Assembly: GCA_029938605.1 (NCBI GenBank) | Contig: JAOZUO010000061.1 | Coordinates: forward strand, 1 to 43,311 | Direction: 5' to 3' | DNA length: 43,311 nucleotides | Source: Deltaproteobacteria bacterium | GTDB lineage: Bacteria > Myxococcota_A > Polyangia > HGW-17 > JAJRWW01 | Shown here: positions 33,595 to 41,161 of the stretch, one piece after another | Layout: the number at the start of each line of letters is the position of its first letter | Position numbering within the stretch: the first letter of the stretch is position 1 | Program-made: the position numbers and the translations under genes | Notes under the pieces: model-generated | Database searches by the model: none | What the model saw: only the letters and a program-made list of their open reading frames with translations | What the model was told of the DNA's origin: nothing

Positions 33595-34401
33595 ATGACT
33601 GAGCAAAAACGTACCCTCGCCGACATCAAGGCCTTCATCACCGACATGGACGGTACGCTGTATGTCAGCGATCGGCTCATCCCCGGTGCTGTGGAGTTCA
33701 TCTCCCTGCTGCGGGAGCGGGGCTATCCGTTTCTCTTTCTGACAAACAACTCCTCCGCCCGGGCAGTGAGCTACCGGGATCGGCTGCGGCGGTTGGGGAT
33801 TGAGGCCGAGACCGGGGAGATCCTTACCTCCGGGGCGGCCACGGCCATGTACCTGCTCAAGGAGACCTCTCACCGGCGCATCTTCCTGGTGGGGACCCCC
33901 GCCCTGCGCGAGGAGTTCATCGAGGCGGGCTTTGTCATGGCTGACCAGGGCGCGGCGGACGCGGTGGTACTGGGATTCGACAAGACCCTCACCTACGAGC
34001 GGCTCAAACGGGCCTGCCTGCTGGTGAACGATGACGCGCCGTACTACGCCACCCACCCGGACTTCACCTGTATCACCGACGAGGGGCTGATCCCGGACAC
34101 GGGGGCCTTCATCGAGGCCATCAAGTCGGTCACCGGTCGGGTGCCCCACGTCATCGGCAAGCCCCAGTCCGAGATCGTCAAGGCGGCCCTGGCCAAGGTG
34201 GGCCACAAGGCTGAAGTCACTGCCATGGTGGGCGATCAGCTCGACACGGACATGACCATGGCCAACCGGTCCGGTCTCTACGGCATCCTGGTCTTCACCG
34301 GGGAGACCTCCAAGCGCGATGCGGCCAAGAATCGCATCATCACCCCGGATCTGCTCTGCAGCTCCGTGGCCCGGCTGACCGAGCGTATCAGGGCTCTCTA
34401 A
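33595..34401 (+). CDS. HAD-IIA (NagD-like) sugar-phosphatase family
   Basis: Phosphatase of the HAD superfamily, 268 residues, cytoplasmic. Nucleophile motif FITDMDGTLY (residues 13-22; both Asp in DMDGT), second motif LTNNSSA (typical NagD Asn-Asn-Ser), lysine in GKPQSEI and metal-binding VGDQLDTDM. NagD-like enzymes dephosphorylate nucleoside or sugar phosphates; substrate not visible. The AAGGA ribosome site (33584-33588) overlaps the TAA that flanks the MITE-like element, so insertion of the element lies right at the 5' end of this gene. It ends at a hairpin overlapping its stop. Confidence 0.88.
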   Translation: MTEQKRTLADIKAFITDMDGTLYVSDRLIPGAVEFISLLRERGYPFLFLTNNSSARAVSYRDRLRRLGIEAETGEILTSGAATAMYLLKETSHRRIFLVGTPALREEFIEAGFVMADQGAADAVVLGFDKTLTYERLKRACLLVNDDAPYYATHPDFTCITDEGLIPDTGAFIEAIKSVTGRVPHVIGKPQSEIVKAALAKVGHKAEVTAMVGDQLDTDMTMANRSGLYGILVFTGETSKRDAAKNRIITPDLLCSSVARLTERIRAL

Positions 34402-34416
34402 GCCTCAGAGAGCCTT
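34392..34416 (+). terminator. Hairpin at the end of the HAD gene
   Basis: GGCTCTCT (34392-34399) pairs perfectly with AGAGAGCC (34407-34414), loop 7 nt, followed by TTTCGG. The stop codon is inside the stem. Confidence 0.5.
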
Positions 34417-34501
34417 TCGGGTTCCTTACCCGCCCGCCGTCGGTTTGCATTGCTTACCTTTTGTGTGTTATTGGAAATGCAATAGCCACAGGAGTATCAC
34501 C

Positions 34502-35356
34502 ATGAGAAAGACCCTGAGTATCGGAGTGGCCCTGGCGTTTGTTCTGTCCTTTGCCGCTTGCGGGGACGACAGCACCGGGGACAACAACAGCACAGTGAAC
34601 TGCACTGACGCCGACGGCGACGGGTACGGTGTGGGAGCAGACTGCACGGGTGCGGACTGCGATGACGCCGACGTCGACTGCTGGGAAGGCACCTGCTGCA
34701 CGGTGGACTGCACGGACGCCGACGGCGACGGCTATGGCGTAGGCACCGGCTGTACGGGCGCGGACTGCGATGACGCCGACGTCGACTGCTGGGCGGGCAC
34801 CTGCTGTCCCGTCGTCGATTGCGCTGACGCCGACGGCGATGGCTACGGCAACGGTGCTGACTGCCTGGGGCTGGACTGCAACGACTCGGACATCGACTGC
34901 TGGCTGGGCGCCTGTTGCCCCGGTGATTGCACGGACGTCGATGGCGACGGCTACGGCGTGGGCACCGGCTGCCTGGGCCCCGACTGCGACGACGCTGATG
35001 TCAACTGCAATACCGGCACTTGCTGCCCCGCAGGCACCGGCGAGGTGGGCGAAGCCTGTAGTGACGTCAGCCAGTGCACGGGCATTACCAACGGCACCGC
35101 GGAGTGTCTGACTTCGGTCGGAGGTATGCTCAACTTCCCGGGGGGCTACTGCACGGGTAGCGGCTGTACGGTGGGTACGGCTTGTGATAACGCAAACGGC
35201 GTCTGCGTGGATTTGTTCACGGTCATGCAGTACTGCCTGGTGGAGTGCACGGCCGCGTCGGAATGTCGGCAGAGCGAGGGCTACGACTGTGCACAGTTGC
35301 CCCAGGCGCCGACGACGGATCCCATGTACTGCATGCCGCCGACGGGCGCTCCCTGA
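34502..35356 (+). CDS. Lipoprotein with MopE-type Asp-rich repeats
   Basis: Lipoprotein of 284 residues: signal peptide MRKTLSIGVALAFVLSF with lipobox AAC. Four repeats of about 36 residues follow, each of the form DADGDGYGVGxxCxGxDCDDADVDCWxGTCC; the DxDGDGYG loops look like calcium- or other metal-binding sites and paired cysteines close each unit. The C-terminal 110 residues are a separate Cys-rich domain (GEVGEACSDVSQCTG...). AGGAG stands 9 nt before the ATG at 34502; a longer reading from 34445 lacks it. Repeats resemble those in the MopE-type protein at 6722, supporting the same class of metal-binding surface proteins in this genome. Function unknown. Confidence 0.8.
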   Translation: MRKTLSIGVALAFVLSFAACGDDSTGDNNSTVNCTDADGDGYGVGADCTGADCDDADVDCWEGTCCTVDCTDADGDGYGVGTGCTGADCDDADVDCWAGTCCPVVDCADADGDGYGNGADCLGLDCNDSDIDCWLGACCPGDCTDVDGDGYGVGTGCLGPDCDDADVNCNTGTCCPAGTGEVGEACSDVSQCTGITNGTAECLTSVGGMLNFPGGYCTGSGCTVGTACDNANGVCVDLFTVMQYCLVECTAASECRQSEGYDCAQLPQAPTTDPMYCMPPTGAP

Positions 35357-35395
35357 TTTTATCCGACGACCCTCCTTCCCTGCCGTACCAACCCC

Positions 35396-35424
35396 TTGAC
35401 ACCCAAGGGTCCTTCCGATAAAAA
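35396..35424 (+). promoter_or_regulatory. Promoter of tRNA-Phe
   Basis: Perfect TTGACA (35396-35401) and TAAAAA (35419-35424), 17 bp apart, 12 bp before the tRNA. Confidence 0.6.
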
Positions 35425-35435
35425 AAGCACCCTGA

Positions 35436-35508
<73 letters not shown>

Positions 35509-35515
35509 TCAGCAG

Positions 35516-35550
35516 AAAGGAGTAGCAATTGCTGCTCCTTTCGTCGTTTT
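35516..35550 (+). terminator. Rho-independent terminator of tRNA-Phe
   Basis: AAAGGAGTAGCAA pairs with TTGCTGCTCCTTT (one T-G pair) at 35516-35541, followed by CGTCGTTTT. Stem of 13 bp with a small apical loop. Confidence 0.75.
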
Positions 35551-35626
35551 GGTGCAAGATCGTCGAGGGTTGGTGCCCCGGATATGGGATTTGATTTGGG
35601 GCGGGACAAAGGGGGGATGGGTGGCC

Positions 35627-35655
35627 GGGCCCCGCGGATGAGCTCCGCGGGGTCC
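35627..35655. terminator. GC-rich hairpin after the 16-codon frame
   Basis: CCCCGCGGA (35630-35638) pairs with TCCGCGGGG (35644-35652), loop 5 nt, extended by three more pairs. On the minus strand it follows the small frame by about 30 bp. No T-run, so termination is only likely. Confidence 0.5.
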
Positions 35656-35686
35656 GGGGGTAGTTTGCGTCGTACCCAGGACGCGT

Positions 35687-35737
35687 TTAGCTACCGCCGC
35701 AACAATGGGCGATGCGCGGGATCATGAAGCGTTTCAT
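35687..35737 (-). CDS. Candidate 16-residue peptide gene
   Basis: Too short for ordinary gene finding but well framed. On the minus strand it has AAGGAGG with 6 nt to an ATG and codes MKRFMIPRIAHCCGGS, with TAA at 35687-35689. Upstream are TTGACT and TACTAT boxes 16 bp apart, downstream a strong hairpin. It has a basic start and a CCGGS end. Possible roles are a leader or uORF peptide, a small toxin-like peptide or a precursor of a modified peptide; none can be shown. Nothing with this sequence is recognised. Confidence 0.45.
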   Translation of the reverse strand: MKRFMIPRIAHCCGGS

Positions 35738-35803
35738 GGTCTGCCTCCTTGGGTTTCGCACGCGGTCGGTCAGCTGAGGCCGATCCGAGTCTGCGTACTA
35801 AAT

Positions 35804-35831
35804 ATAGTAAGTCCATAGATTATGGAGTCAA
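35804..35831 (-). promoter_or_regulatory. Candidate promoter of the 16-codon frame
   Basis: On the minus strand TTGACT (35826-35831) and TACTAT (35804-35809) are 16 bp apart in an AT-rich patch that contrasts with the GC-rich surroundings. Confidence 0.45.
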
Positions 35832-35925
35832 GGTGTCAGGATAGGGTGGGCGCAGGGGGGGTGGGGGCTTAGGGCGGATGGCGTCTTCGTAGAACCAAAT
35901 CGTCGCCGATGCGTTTCAACCCCCC

Positions 35926-37176
35926 ATGCACGCGATGTTGCTTACCCTCGGCTTGGTCCTCGCAGCCGCAACACCCATGGCATCGCCCGTGGCGTTTGTT
36001 GTGGGCGCAGCCCCGGGCCGCTCCCCCGGCGATTCTCCCCTCCATGTACGTGGGGGGACCCGCGTGACTCTTTACTCCGTGGTGCGAATCGGCCGGGGCT
36101 GGCGCGCGCGCTACTACACCGACGCTCCCTCCCTGCGGTTGGCCGGGCGTCGCATTCGGCGCAAACGGATCCGCCCCTTGGCAAGCCTGGGGTCCGTGCG
36201 GGTGCGTTGGTACCTGGTAGAGCCTCACCAGCACCACAAAAAGCTCAAGTTCCCCAACCGGGGCAACCCGGCGTACTCCAACGCGGTGCTCTTCGGCAAG
36301 CACCACGGTCGATGGTTGGGCTTTGACACCATCGAATATCATGAGACCCTCATCGCCTCGGCGCGTGGGTCGCGGCTGCGGGTAAACCGCGCCACGCCCA
36401 CCCATAAGAAGGTGAACATCCACGGTGGACTGGGCACCATGCGTTATCGGGTGCAGGTGACGTGGGCCGGCGGCGGCCGCGCGATCTCCCCGGGGGCCAC
36501 CGACACCGGGCGTGGCGGCATCTCTTCACGGGTCATGCGGGTGAGCTGGCGGGCGGCGGACGATCTGGTGGGGTGGCTCACCAGCTACTTCAATGTGCCC
36601 AACGTCTTTGGCAGCGCCGGCTCGGGCGTACGCCACCAGACCGAGCAATACCAGGGTGCCGACTGCGCCGATATCATCGTGGGCGCGGCGCGGCGGGCTG
36701 GGGCCAAGCTGTCCTACACCCACGCGGCCGGGCTGATCCGCCATGCGCGCAAGCTGACCCCGAAGCTGCTGTTGACCTCGGCGGGGCTGGTATACGCCCA
36801 GGGTTCGCGCAAGGGCCGGCGTGCCCGCTTGCGTTTTGGCAAGGACGTCCGGCGGGGGGACTTGATGCTCATCGACTACGTGGGGTTCAACCACACGGGC
36901 CGAGGCTGGGATCACGTGGGCGTCGTCTCGGCGGATCGGGGCGTTAAGGGCTGGCTCGATCCCGCGGATCACCACATCCATATGGGCTATAAGTGGGGCC
37001 TGCAGTCCGAGCCCCTCTCCAGTGAGGGTCGGGCGATAGTGCTGTTTCTACGCTTTCGGCCCCGGGTGCGTCGGGCCATGGCGCGGCGAGAAAAGCGGCT
37101 GCGGCTTGCTACTGAGCGTCGGCGAAGGTCTTATCGGCGACGGCGAGGGGCGGCATCAAAGGTCCGCGCCCGGTAG
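35926..37176 (+). CDS. Exported NlpC/P60-like cysteine peptidase
   Basis: Predicted secreted protein of 416 residues. The signal peptide (MHAMLLTLGLVLAAATPMASP) leads to an SH3-like part (RVTLYSVVRIGRGWRARYYT) and a papain-like part, about 215-370: Cys in QGADCADIIVGAARRAG, His in GRGWDHVGVV, preceded by RRGDLMLIDY. This Cys...His order and GDL motif are typical of NlpC/P60 wall hydrolases or related DUF1287 proteins, which cut peptidoglycan peptides. The C-terminus is very basic (ERRRRSYRRRRG). No strong ribosome site precedes either ATG 35926 or 35935. Its last 46 bp overlap, tail to tail, the end of speE. Confidence 0.65.
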   Translation: MHAMLLTLGLVLAAATPMASPVAFVVGAAPGRSPGDSPLHVRGGTRVTLYSVVRIGRGWRARYYTDAPSLRLAGRRIRRKRIRPLASLGSVRVRWYLVEPHQHHKKLKFPNRGNPAYSNAVLFGKHHGRWLGFDTIEYHETLIASARGSRLRVNRATPTHKKVNIHGGLGTMRYRVQVTWAGGGRAISPGATDTGRGGISSRVMRVSWRAADDLVGWLTSYFNVPNVFGSAGSGVRHQTEQYQGADCADIIVGAARRAGAKLSYTHAAGLIRHARKLTPKLLLTSAGLVYAQGSRKGRRARLRFGKDVRRGDLMLIDYVGFNHTGRGWDHVGVVSADRGVKGWLDPADHHIHMGYKWGLQSEPLSSEGRAIVLFLRFRPRVRRAMARREKRLRLATERRRRSYRRRRGAASKVRAR

Positions 37177-38819
37177 TGGGTTCGGTAGCCGCGGTGGTAG
37201 TAGTACAGGGCCCGGGGGTTGTCGAGGGTGGAGATGTCCACCTCCAGTGGGGGCTGGTCCTTGGGCCAGCGGAAGAGCGACGGGTAGAGCTCGGGGCACA
37301 GGTAGCGGGTCTTCACCTTCACCTTCGTGTGGCGCCATGGCATGGGCTTGAAGCTCGCCAGATTGAAGCCCCACATGCCGAAGGTGGGTACGTGGACGTG
37401 GATGGGCGTCACGTACAGCTTGGCCGCCTTGAGGGTCTCGTGGATGCACCAAAATGCCCCCGGCGCGAAGTAGGGGGAGGTGGACTGGACCACCAGGGCG
37501 CCGTCGGCGGCCAGATGGCGTCGGCACAAACGATAGAATCCCAGGCTGTAGAGCTTGGCCACCTTCTCGCTGGAGGGGTCCGGCATGTCCACCAGGACGG
37601 CGTTGAAGCGCCCGTGGTCCTCGTGGAGCCAGGACCAGGCATCCCGGTAGACCAGCTTGACCCGCTTGCTGCTCAGGGAGTCCTTGTTCAGCTTTCGAAT
37701 GTGCTTGTTGGTGCGGCACAGGTCCACCATCTCCCGGTCCAGGTCCACCAGCACCACCTCCTTGACGTCGCGGTACTTGAGCACCTCCCGTAGCGCCAAC
37801 CCGTCCCCGCCGCCGAGGATGAGGATGCGGTCCCGGTTGGGGATGGTGGAAAGAGCCGGGTGCACCAGCGCCTCGTGGTAGCGATGTTCGTCCCGGCTGG
37901 AGAATTGAATGTTGCGGTCGAGGAACAGCCGGATCTCTTTGTTCCAGCGCGTGAGCACAATCCGTTGGTACTTCGTCTGGCGGGTGAGGATGATCTCGTC
38001 GTCGTACTGCTCGGCCTCGCCCAGCCGCACCAAGGTATTGGTGTACCCGAAGGCAATGATCAGGGCCAGCAGCGAAACGATCACCCCCATGGGCAGGGCC
38101 TTGGAGAGCTTTCGCCTCCGGAAGAAGATCAGGTTGCCGCCGGCCACCGCCACGTTAAGGATCCCGAACAGCAGCGAGGTGCGCATGAGCCCCAGGGCCG
38201 GGAGGAGCACCAGGGGGAAGGCCACGGCCACCAGCAGGGCGCCCACGTAGTCCAGGCCCAAGACGTTGGCCACGTTGATGCGCAGGGAGCCGTACTGGTT
38301 GAGCAGTCGCAAAAGCAGCGGGATCTCCAGGCCGATCATAGTGCCCACAAAGATGAGCAGCGTATAGAAGACGACCTCGTAGCCCGTCATGAAGCCGTAG
38401 ACCAAAAAGAGGATCGTGTTGGCAAAGCCCCCCACCAGCCCCACCACGAGCTCTACGGTGATAAAGGTAGACAGCAGGTTCTTGGTCACCTGCCGTGACA
38501 GGAAGGAGCCCAGGCCCATGGCGAAGAGGTATACGCCGATGGTCAGGGAGAACTGGGTCACTCCGTCGCCGGAGATGTATGCCCCGGTGGCGCCGATGAC
38601 CAGCTCGTAGGCGATGCCGCAACTGGCCACCACGAAGACTGACAGGAGCAGCACCGCTCCTTCGGAGGTGTGACGGAGCTCATCGGCCTCGGTGACCTCT
38701 GGACCACCGGTCCCCTTGCCTTCGGCCTGGTCCTCGCCTTTGGTTTGGATGGGGGAGGATTCTGTCTGGTCCGGGACCGTTGTCCCATCACTGGACTTGG
38801 TGTGCTTGTCTTTGCTCAC
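37131..38819 (-). CDS. speE: Membrane-bound spermidine synthase-like protein
   Basis: A 562-residue protein in two parts. Residues about 45-255 hold several membrane segments, starting with GAVLLLSVFVVASCGIAYELVIGATGAY; the remaining 300 residues are a polyamine aminopropyltransferase domain: ILILGGGDGLALREVLK (dcSAM binding), VVLVDLDREMVDLC, DAWSWL and the catalytic DMPDPSS, then YSLGFYRLCRRHLAADGALVVQS. Such TM-SpeE fusions transfer the aminopropyl group of decarboxylated SAM to an amine, most likely putrescine, at the membrane; the acceptor here is unknown. No SAM decarboxylase is in the window. It starts with GTG and is the last gene of a cluster with DUF350 and DUF4178 genes. Confidence 0.85.
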   Translation of the reverse strand: MSKDKHTKSSDGTTVPDQTESSPIQTKGEDQAEGKGTGGPEVTEADELRHTSEGAVLLLSVFVVASCGIAYELVIGATGAYISGDGVTQFSLTIGVYLFAMGLGSFLSRQVTKNLLSTFITVELVVGLVGGFANTILFLVYGFMTGYEVVFYTLLIFVGTMIGLEIPLLLRLLNQYGSLRINVANVLGLDYVGALLVAVAFPLVLLPALGLMRTSLLFGILNVAVAGGNLIFFRRRKLSKALPMGVIVSLLALIIAFGYTNTLVRLGEAEQYDDEIILTRQTKYQRIVLTRWNKEIRLFLDRNIQFSSRDEHRYHEALVHPALSTIPNRDRILILGGGDGLALREVLKYRDVKEVVLVDLDREMVDLCRTNKHIRKLNKDSLSSKRVKLVYRDAWSWLHEDHGRFNAVLVDMPDPSSEKVAKLYSLGFYRLCRRHLAADGALVVQSTSPYFAPGAFWCIHETLKAAKLYVTPIHVHVPTFGMWGFNLASFKPMPWRHTKVKVKTRYLCPELYPSLFRWPKDQPPLEVDISTLDNPRALYYYHRGYRTHYRARTFDAAPRRRR

Positions 38820-38906
38820 GGGATGTTCCGCTGGTAGCTATCACGTAGTCCGCAGGCGGACGCACCGGCGGACGCGGGATGTGGTGTGGACGGAGTGGGG
38901 CGGTGG

Positions 38907-39407
38907 CTATGACGGGCTGGCGATTGCCGCGGCCACGATGATGCACAGGCCCAGGATGAGAGATCCCACCACGATGCCTAGGGAGGTGTTCTGATCCACC
39001 TCCAGCTCCTTGACCAGGTCGAAGGGGACGATCCAGTGGTAGACGAAGTACCCGAACATGGCTACCACGAGCCCGAGCATGGAGAAGATCAGCGTGAGCA
39101 ACAGGTCACGGCCGATCTTGGCCCAGTCGAACATGGCGCCCTTGGCGGTCTTGCCCTTGGCCTTGCCCTTGGCCGTCGATGTCGGCGGCGCGGATCCCAC
39201 GATGACCTTGATGGGCGGAATGTTGCATTTGACGTCCACCGTGGTGGGAGCGCCCAGGGCCTTGTCGCCGGCGTCCAGAGCGGCCTTCTCCACCTTCTCG
39301 GTCTTTCCTGACGAATCTTTCTTTGCTTTTTTGCCCACCGCCACGGCGGAAGCACCGAAGATGATGGCGATCCCGCAGATCATCGCTAGCCGGAGCTTGC
39401 CTCGCAT
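38907..39407 (-). CDS. DUF350 membrane protein
   Basis: A 166-residue protein with a signal-like N-terminus (MRGKLRLAMICGIAIIFGASAVAV), a Lys/Ser-rich linker, a short region with CNIPPIKVIVG and two membrane segments at about 105-128 and 140-162. The pair fits DUF350: LLLTLIFSMLGLVVAMFGYFVYHWIVPFDL, then the conserved SLGIVVGSLILGLCIIV. DUF350 proteins (YjfL in E. coli) are repeatedly neighbours of polyamine genes, PspA-like and DUF4178 genes; their job is not known. GGAGG precedes the ATG. Confidence 0.75.
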   Translation of the reverse strand: MRGKLRLAMICGIAIIFGASAVAVGKKAKKDSSGKTEKVEKAALDAGDKALGAPTTVDVKCNIPPIKVIVGSAPPTSTAKGKAKGKTAKGAMFDWAKIGRDLLLTLIFSMLGLVVAMFGYFVYHWIVPFDLVKELEVDQNTSLGIVVGSLILGLCIIVAAAIASPS

Positions 39408-39521
39408 GATGTCGTCCTCCGAATTGTGATCCGACCTCCCGGTCGGGCGGCCCCTGGGGGCCGGTTGAATGTCGATTCTGATAGCCTACCCCGTCGGCTC
39501 AGAGCCGCGGAGCGGGCGACC

Positions 39522-39710
39522 TCAGTATTTTCCACCGTGGTAGTAACCGCGTCCGTGACCAATGGAACCGGCGCGAACGTTGGCTCCCTTGGGTTGGTAG
39601 TGCTTGGCTCCCTTCATGGAGTGCGCGCCATAGCCCGACATGGCCAGCCACACCCCACCCATGGCACCGAGGGCTAGCACACCGATGAAGATCTTTGCGA
39701 TGATTCCCAT
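39522..39710 (-). CDS. 62-residue membrane protein with Gly/His/Tyr tail
   Basis: One N-terminal membrane segment (MGIIAKIFIGVLALGAMGG) and a basic tail rich in Gly, His and Tyr (GAKHYQPKGANVRAG, GRGYYHGGKY). AGGAG overlaps the stop of the preceding DUF4178 gene, 11 nt before this one, so it is translated with that gene. No known family. Its place in a tight set of DUF350 and DUF4178 genes argues for a real gene and a part of the same complex. Confidence 0.6.
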   Translation of the reverse strand: MGIIAKIFIGVLALGAMGGVWLAMSGYGAHSMKGAKHYQPKGANVRAGSIGHGRGYYHGGKY

Positions 39711-39721
39711 GTCCGGGGCTC

Positions 39722-41161
39722 CTAGTCGTCGGAGAACATCGAGCGAAAACGCCAGATGAGTGTGAGCAGCACCAGTACCGTAAGGGTGATCCCGCCCCAG
39801 AACATCCAGCGGGTCATCCAGACGTTTTTGTAGATCGCCACGGTGATGCTTGCCTGCCCCACCGGATTCGCCTTTCGGCTGGAGTAGTCCTTACAGTTGT
39901 TGGCGTAGACCCTTATGTAGTATGGGCCCGGATCCTTGGTGCGGAAGTAGTGCTGCTTGACGAAGGCGTTTTCGTTCCAGCGTTCGCCTTCGTCTATGCC
40001 CCAGTAGCGGCCGAACCAGGCGTTGACCTCGTGGACCTTCTGGTAGCGGGTCCACTGATCCATCTTCTCGCCTTCTTTTTTCAGGTAGGCTTTGATTTTT
40101 TTGAGCTGGGTCTTGGACCGCTTCTTCAGGAAGGCGACCTGGGTCCACCAGCAGTAACCGCCCCGCCAGCCCTTGCGACCCGTGGGCGAGGCGGCGAGCC
40201 GCAGCTCATAGGCGCCCCGGGCCTTGGGGAGCGTGATGGCGATGGGCTTGCCGTGGTCGTCGGTGAGCAGCACGCCGTCGCCCTTGCCCGTGGCGGCCTT
40301 GGCCTTGAAGGTGTAGCTCTTCACATGCTTGGAGAAGCCCTCCGCGACGCCGGAGAAGATCAGCAGTCCCAACCCCAGCAGCAACGAGCCCAGCACCAGG
40401 ATCTTTCCGCCGGCGCCCATGGAATTGGACTCACTGGAGGCTGCCTGGTAGGGCTGGTGCCCCTGGTCGTCCTGCCAGTCGTCGTCGTCATCGTCGTCAT
40501 CGTCGTCGAACTTCAGCGGAGGCGGCACCCGCTCTTGGATCCCAAACTTGTTGTAGATTTCTTGCGAGTCCCGGGATTCGCCACGCAGGTACTGGATCTC
40601 CCGTTCGCTGTACTCGATGGAGTAGCGGGTGGGGCCGCGGTGACACTCCATGTAGTTGAAGGTGTCTCCCGGCACTGCGCCCCACGTGAGCTCCCCCTCG
40701 ATGAAGGCGATGGTGCCTGTGCCCCGCTCCCGCACCTGGGCGTTGCCGCCGGTGTTGTCGAGCTTGACGAAGCTACCCGCGTTCCAGGGATTGATGGGGT
40801 AGGTCGGGTAGAAGACGCGGAAGATGGTGAAGCCGCCCTCGCCCTCCTGCAGCCACAGGGGGAAGCCGGTCTGCGAGAGCATGAACCACTCGTCCCACCA
40901 CCAGGTCTCCTCCCGGACGCGGACGCGGCCGAGGAGCTGGTACTCGTGGCCCAGGAACTCGCCGGTCATGCCCAGGCGCAGATGGCTCCAGGGCTTGAAC
41001 TCCTCCCGCTTGGCCTGCATGTCCTGGACGGCGACGACTTTATCGCCTTCGCAGACGCTGCCGCAGTACTCACAGACGAAGGTTTTCGTGCGTAGGCCGG
41101 CGTGGACGTCCACCTTGGCGCCGCAGCCACGACAGTCAACCTGTTGCGCCTCGATGGCCAT
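39722..41161 (-). CDS. Zinc-ribbon DUF4178 protein with membrane and external domains
   Basis: A 479-residue protein in clear parts: a zinc ribbon at the start (CRGCGAKVD..., CEYCGSVC), a DUF4178-like domain (about 55-205: LGMTGEFLGHEYQLLGRVR, WDEWFML, WLQEGEGGFTIF), a stretch of ten Asp at about 220, a membrane segment (250-270), an outer region with paired Cys and KxxK-rich helices, and a last membrane segment (near 450-470). Its ATG starts directly after the TAA of the smaller DUF4178 gene, so they are coupled. DUF4178 proteins accompany DUF350 and polyamine genes in many bacteria; role unknown. Confidence 0.75.
   Translation of the reverse strand: MAIEAQQVDCRGCGAKVDVHAGLRTKTFVCEYCGSVCEGDKVVAVQDMQAKREEFKPWSHLRLGMTGEFLGHEYQLLGRVRVREETWWWDEWFMLSQTGFPLWLQEGEGGFTIFRVFYPTYPINPWNAGSFVKLDNTGGNAQVRERGTGTIAFIEGELTWGAVPGDTFNYMECHRGPTRYSIEYSEREIQYLRGESRDSQEIYNKFGIQERVPPPLKFDDDDDDDDDDWQDDQGHQPYQAASSESNSMGAGGKILVLGSLLLGLGLLIFSGVAEGFSKHVKSYTFKAKAATGKGDGVLLTDDHGKPIAITLPKARGAYELRLAASPTGRKGWRGGYCWWTQVAFLKKRSKTQLKKIKAYLKKEGEKMDQWTRYQKVHEVNAWFGRYWGIDEGERWNENAFVKQHYFRTKDPGPYYIRVYANNCKDYSSRKANPVGQASITVAIYKNVWMTRWMFWGGITLTVLVLLTLIWRFRSMFSDD

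Noticed and set aside
33243..33602. 119-codon plus-strand frame across tRNA-Leu and element A
   Set aside because: Translates a tRNA and an inverted-repeat element.
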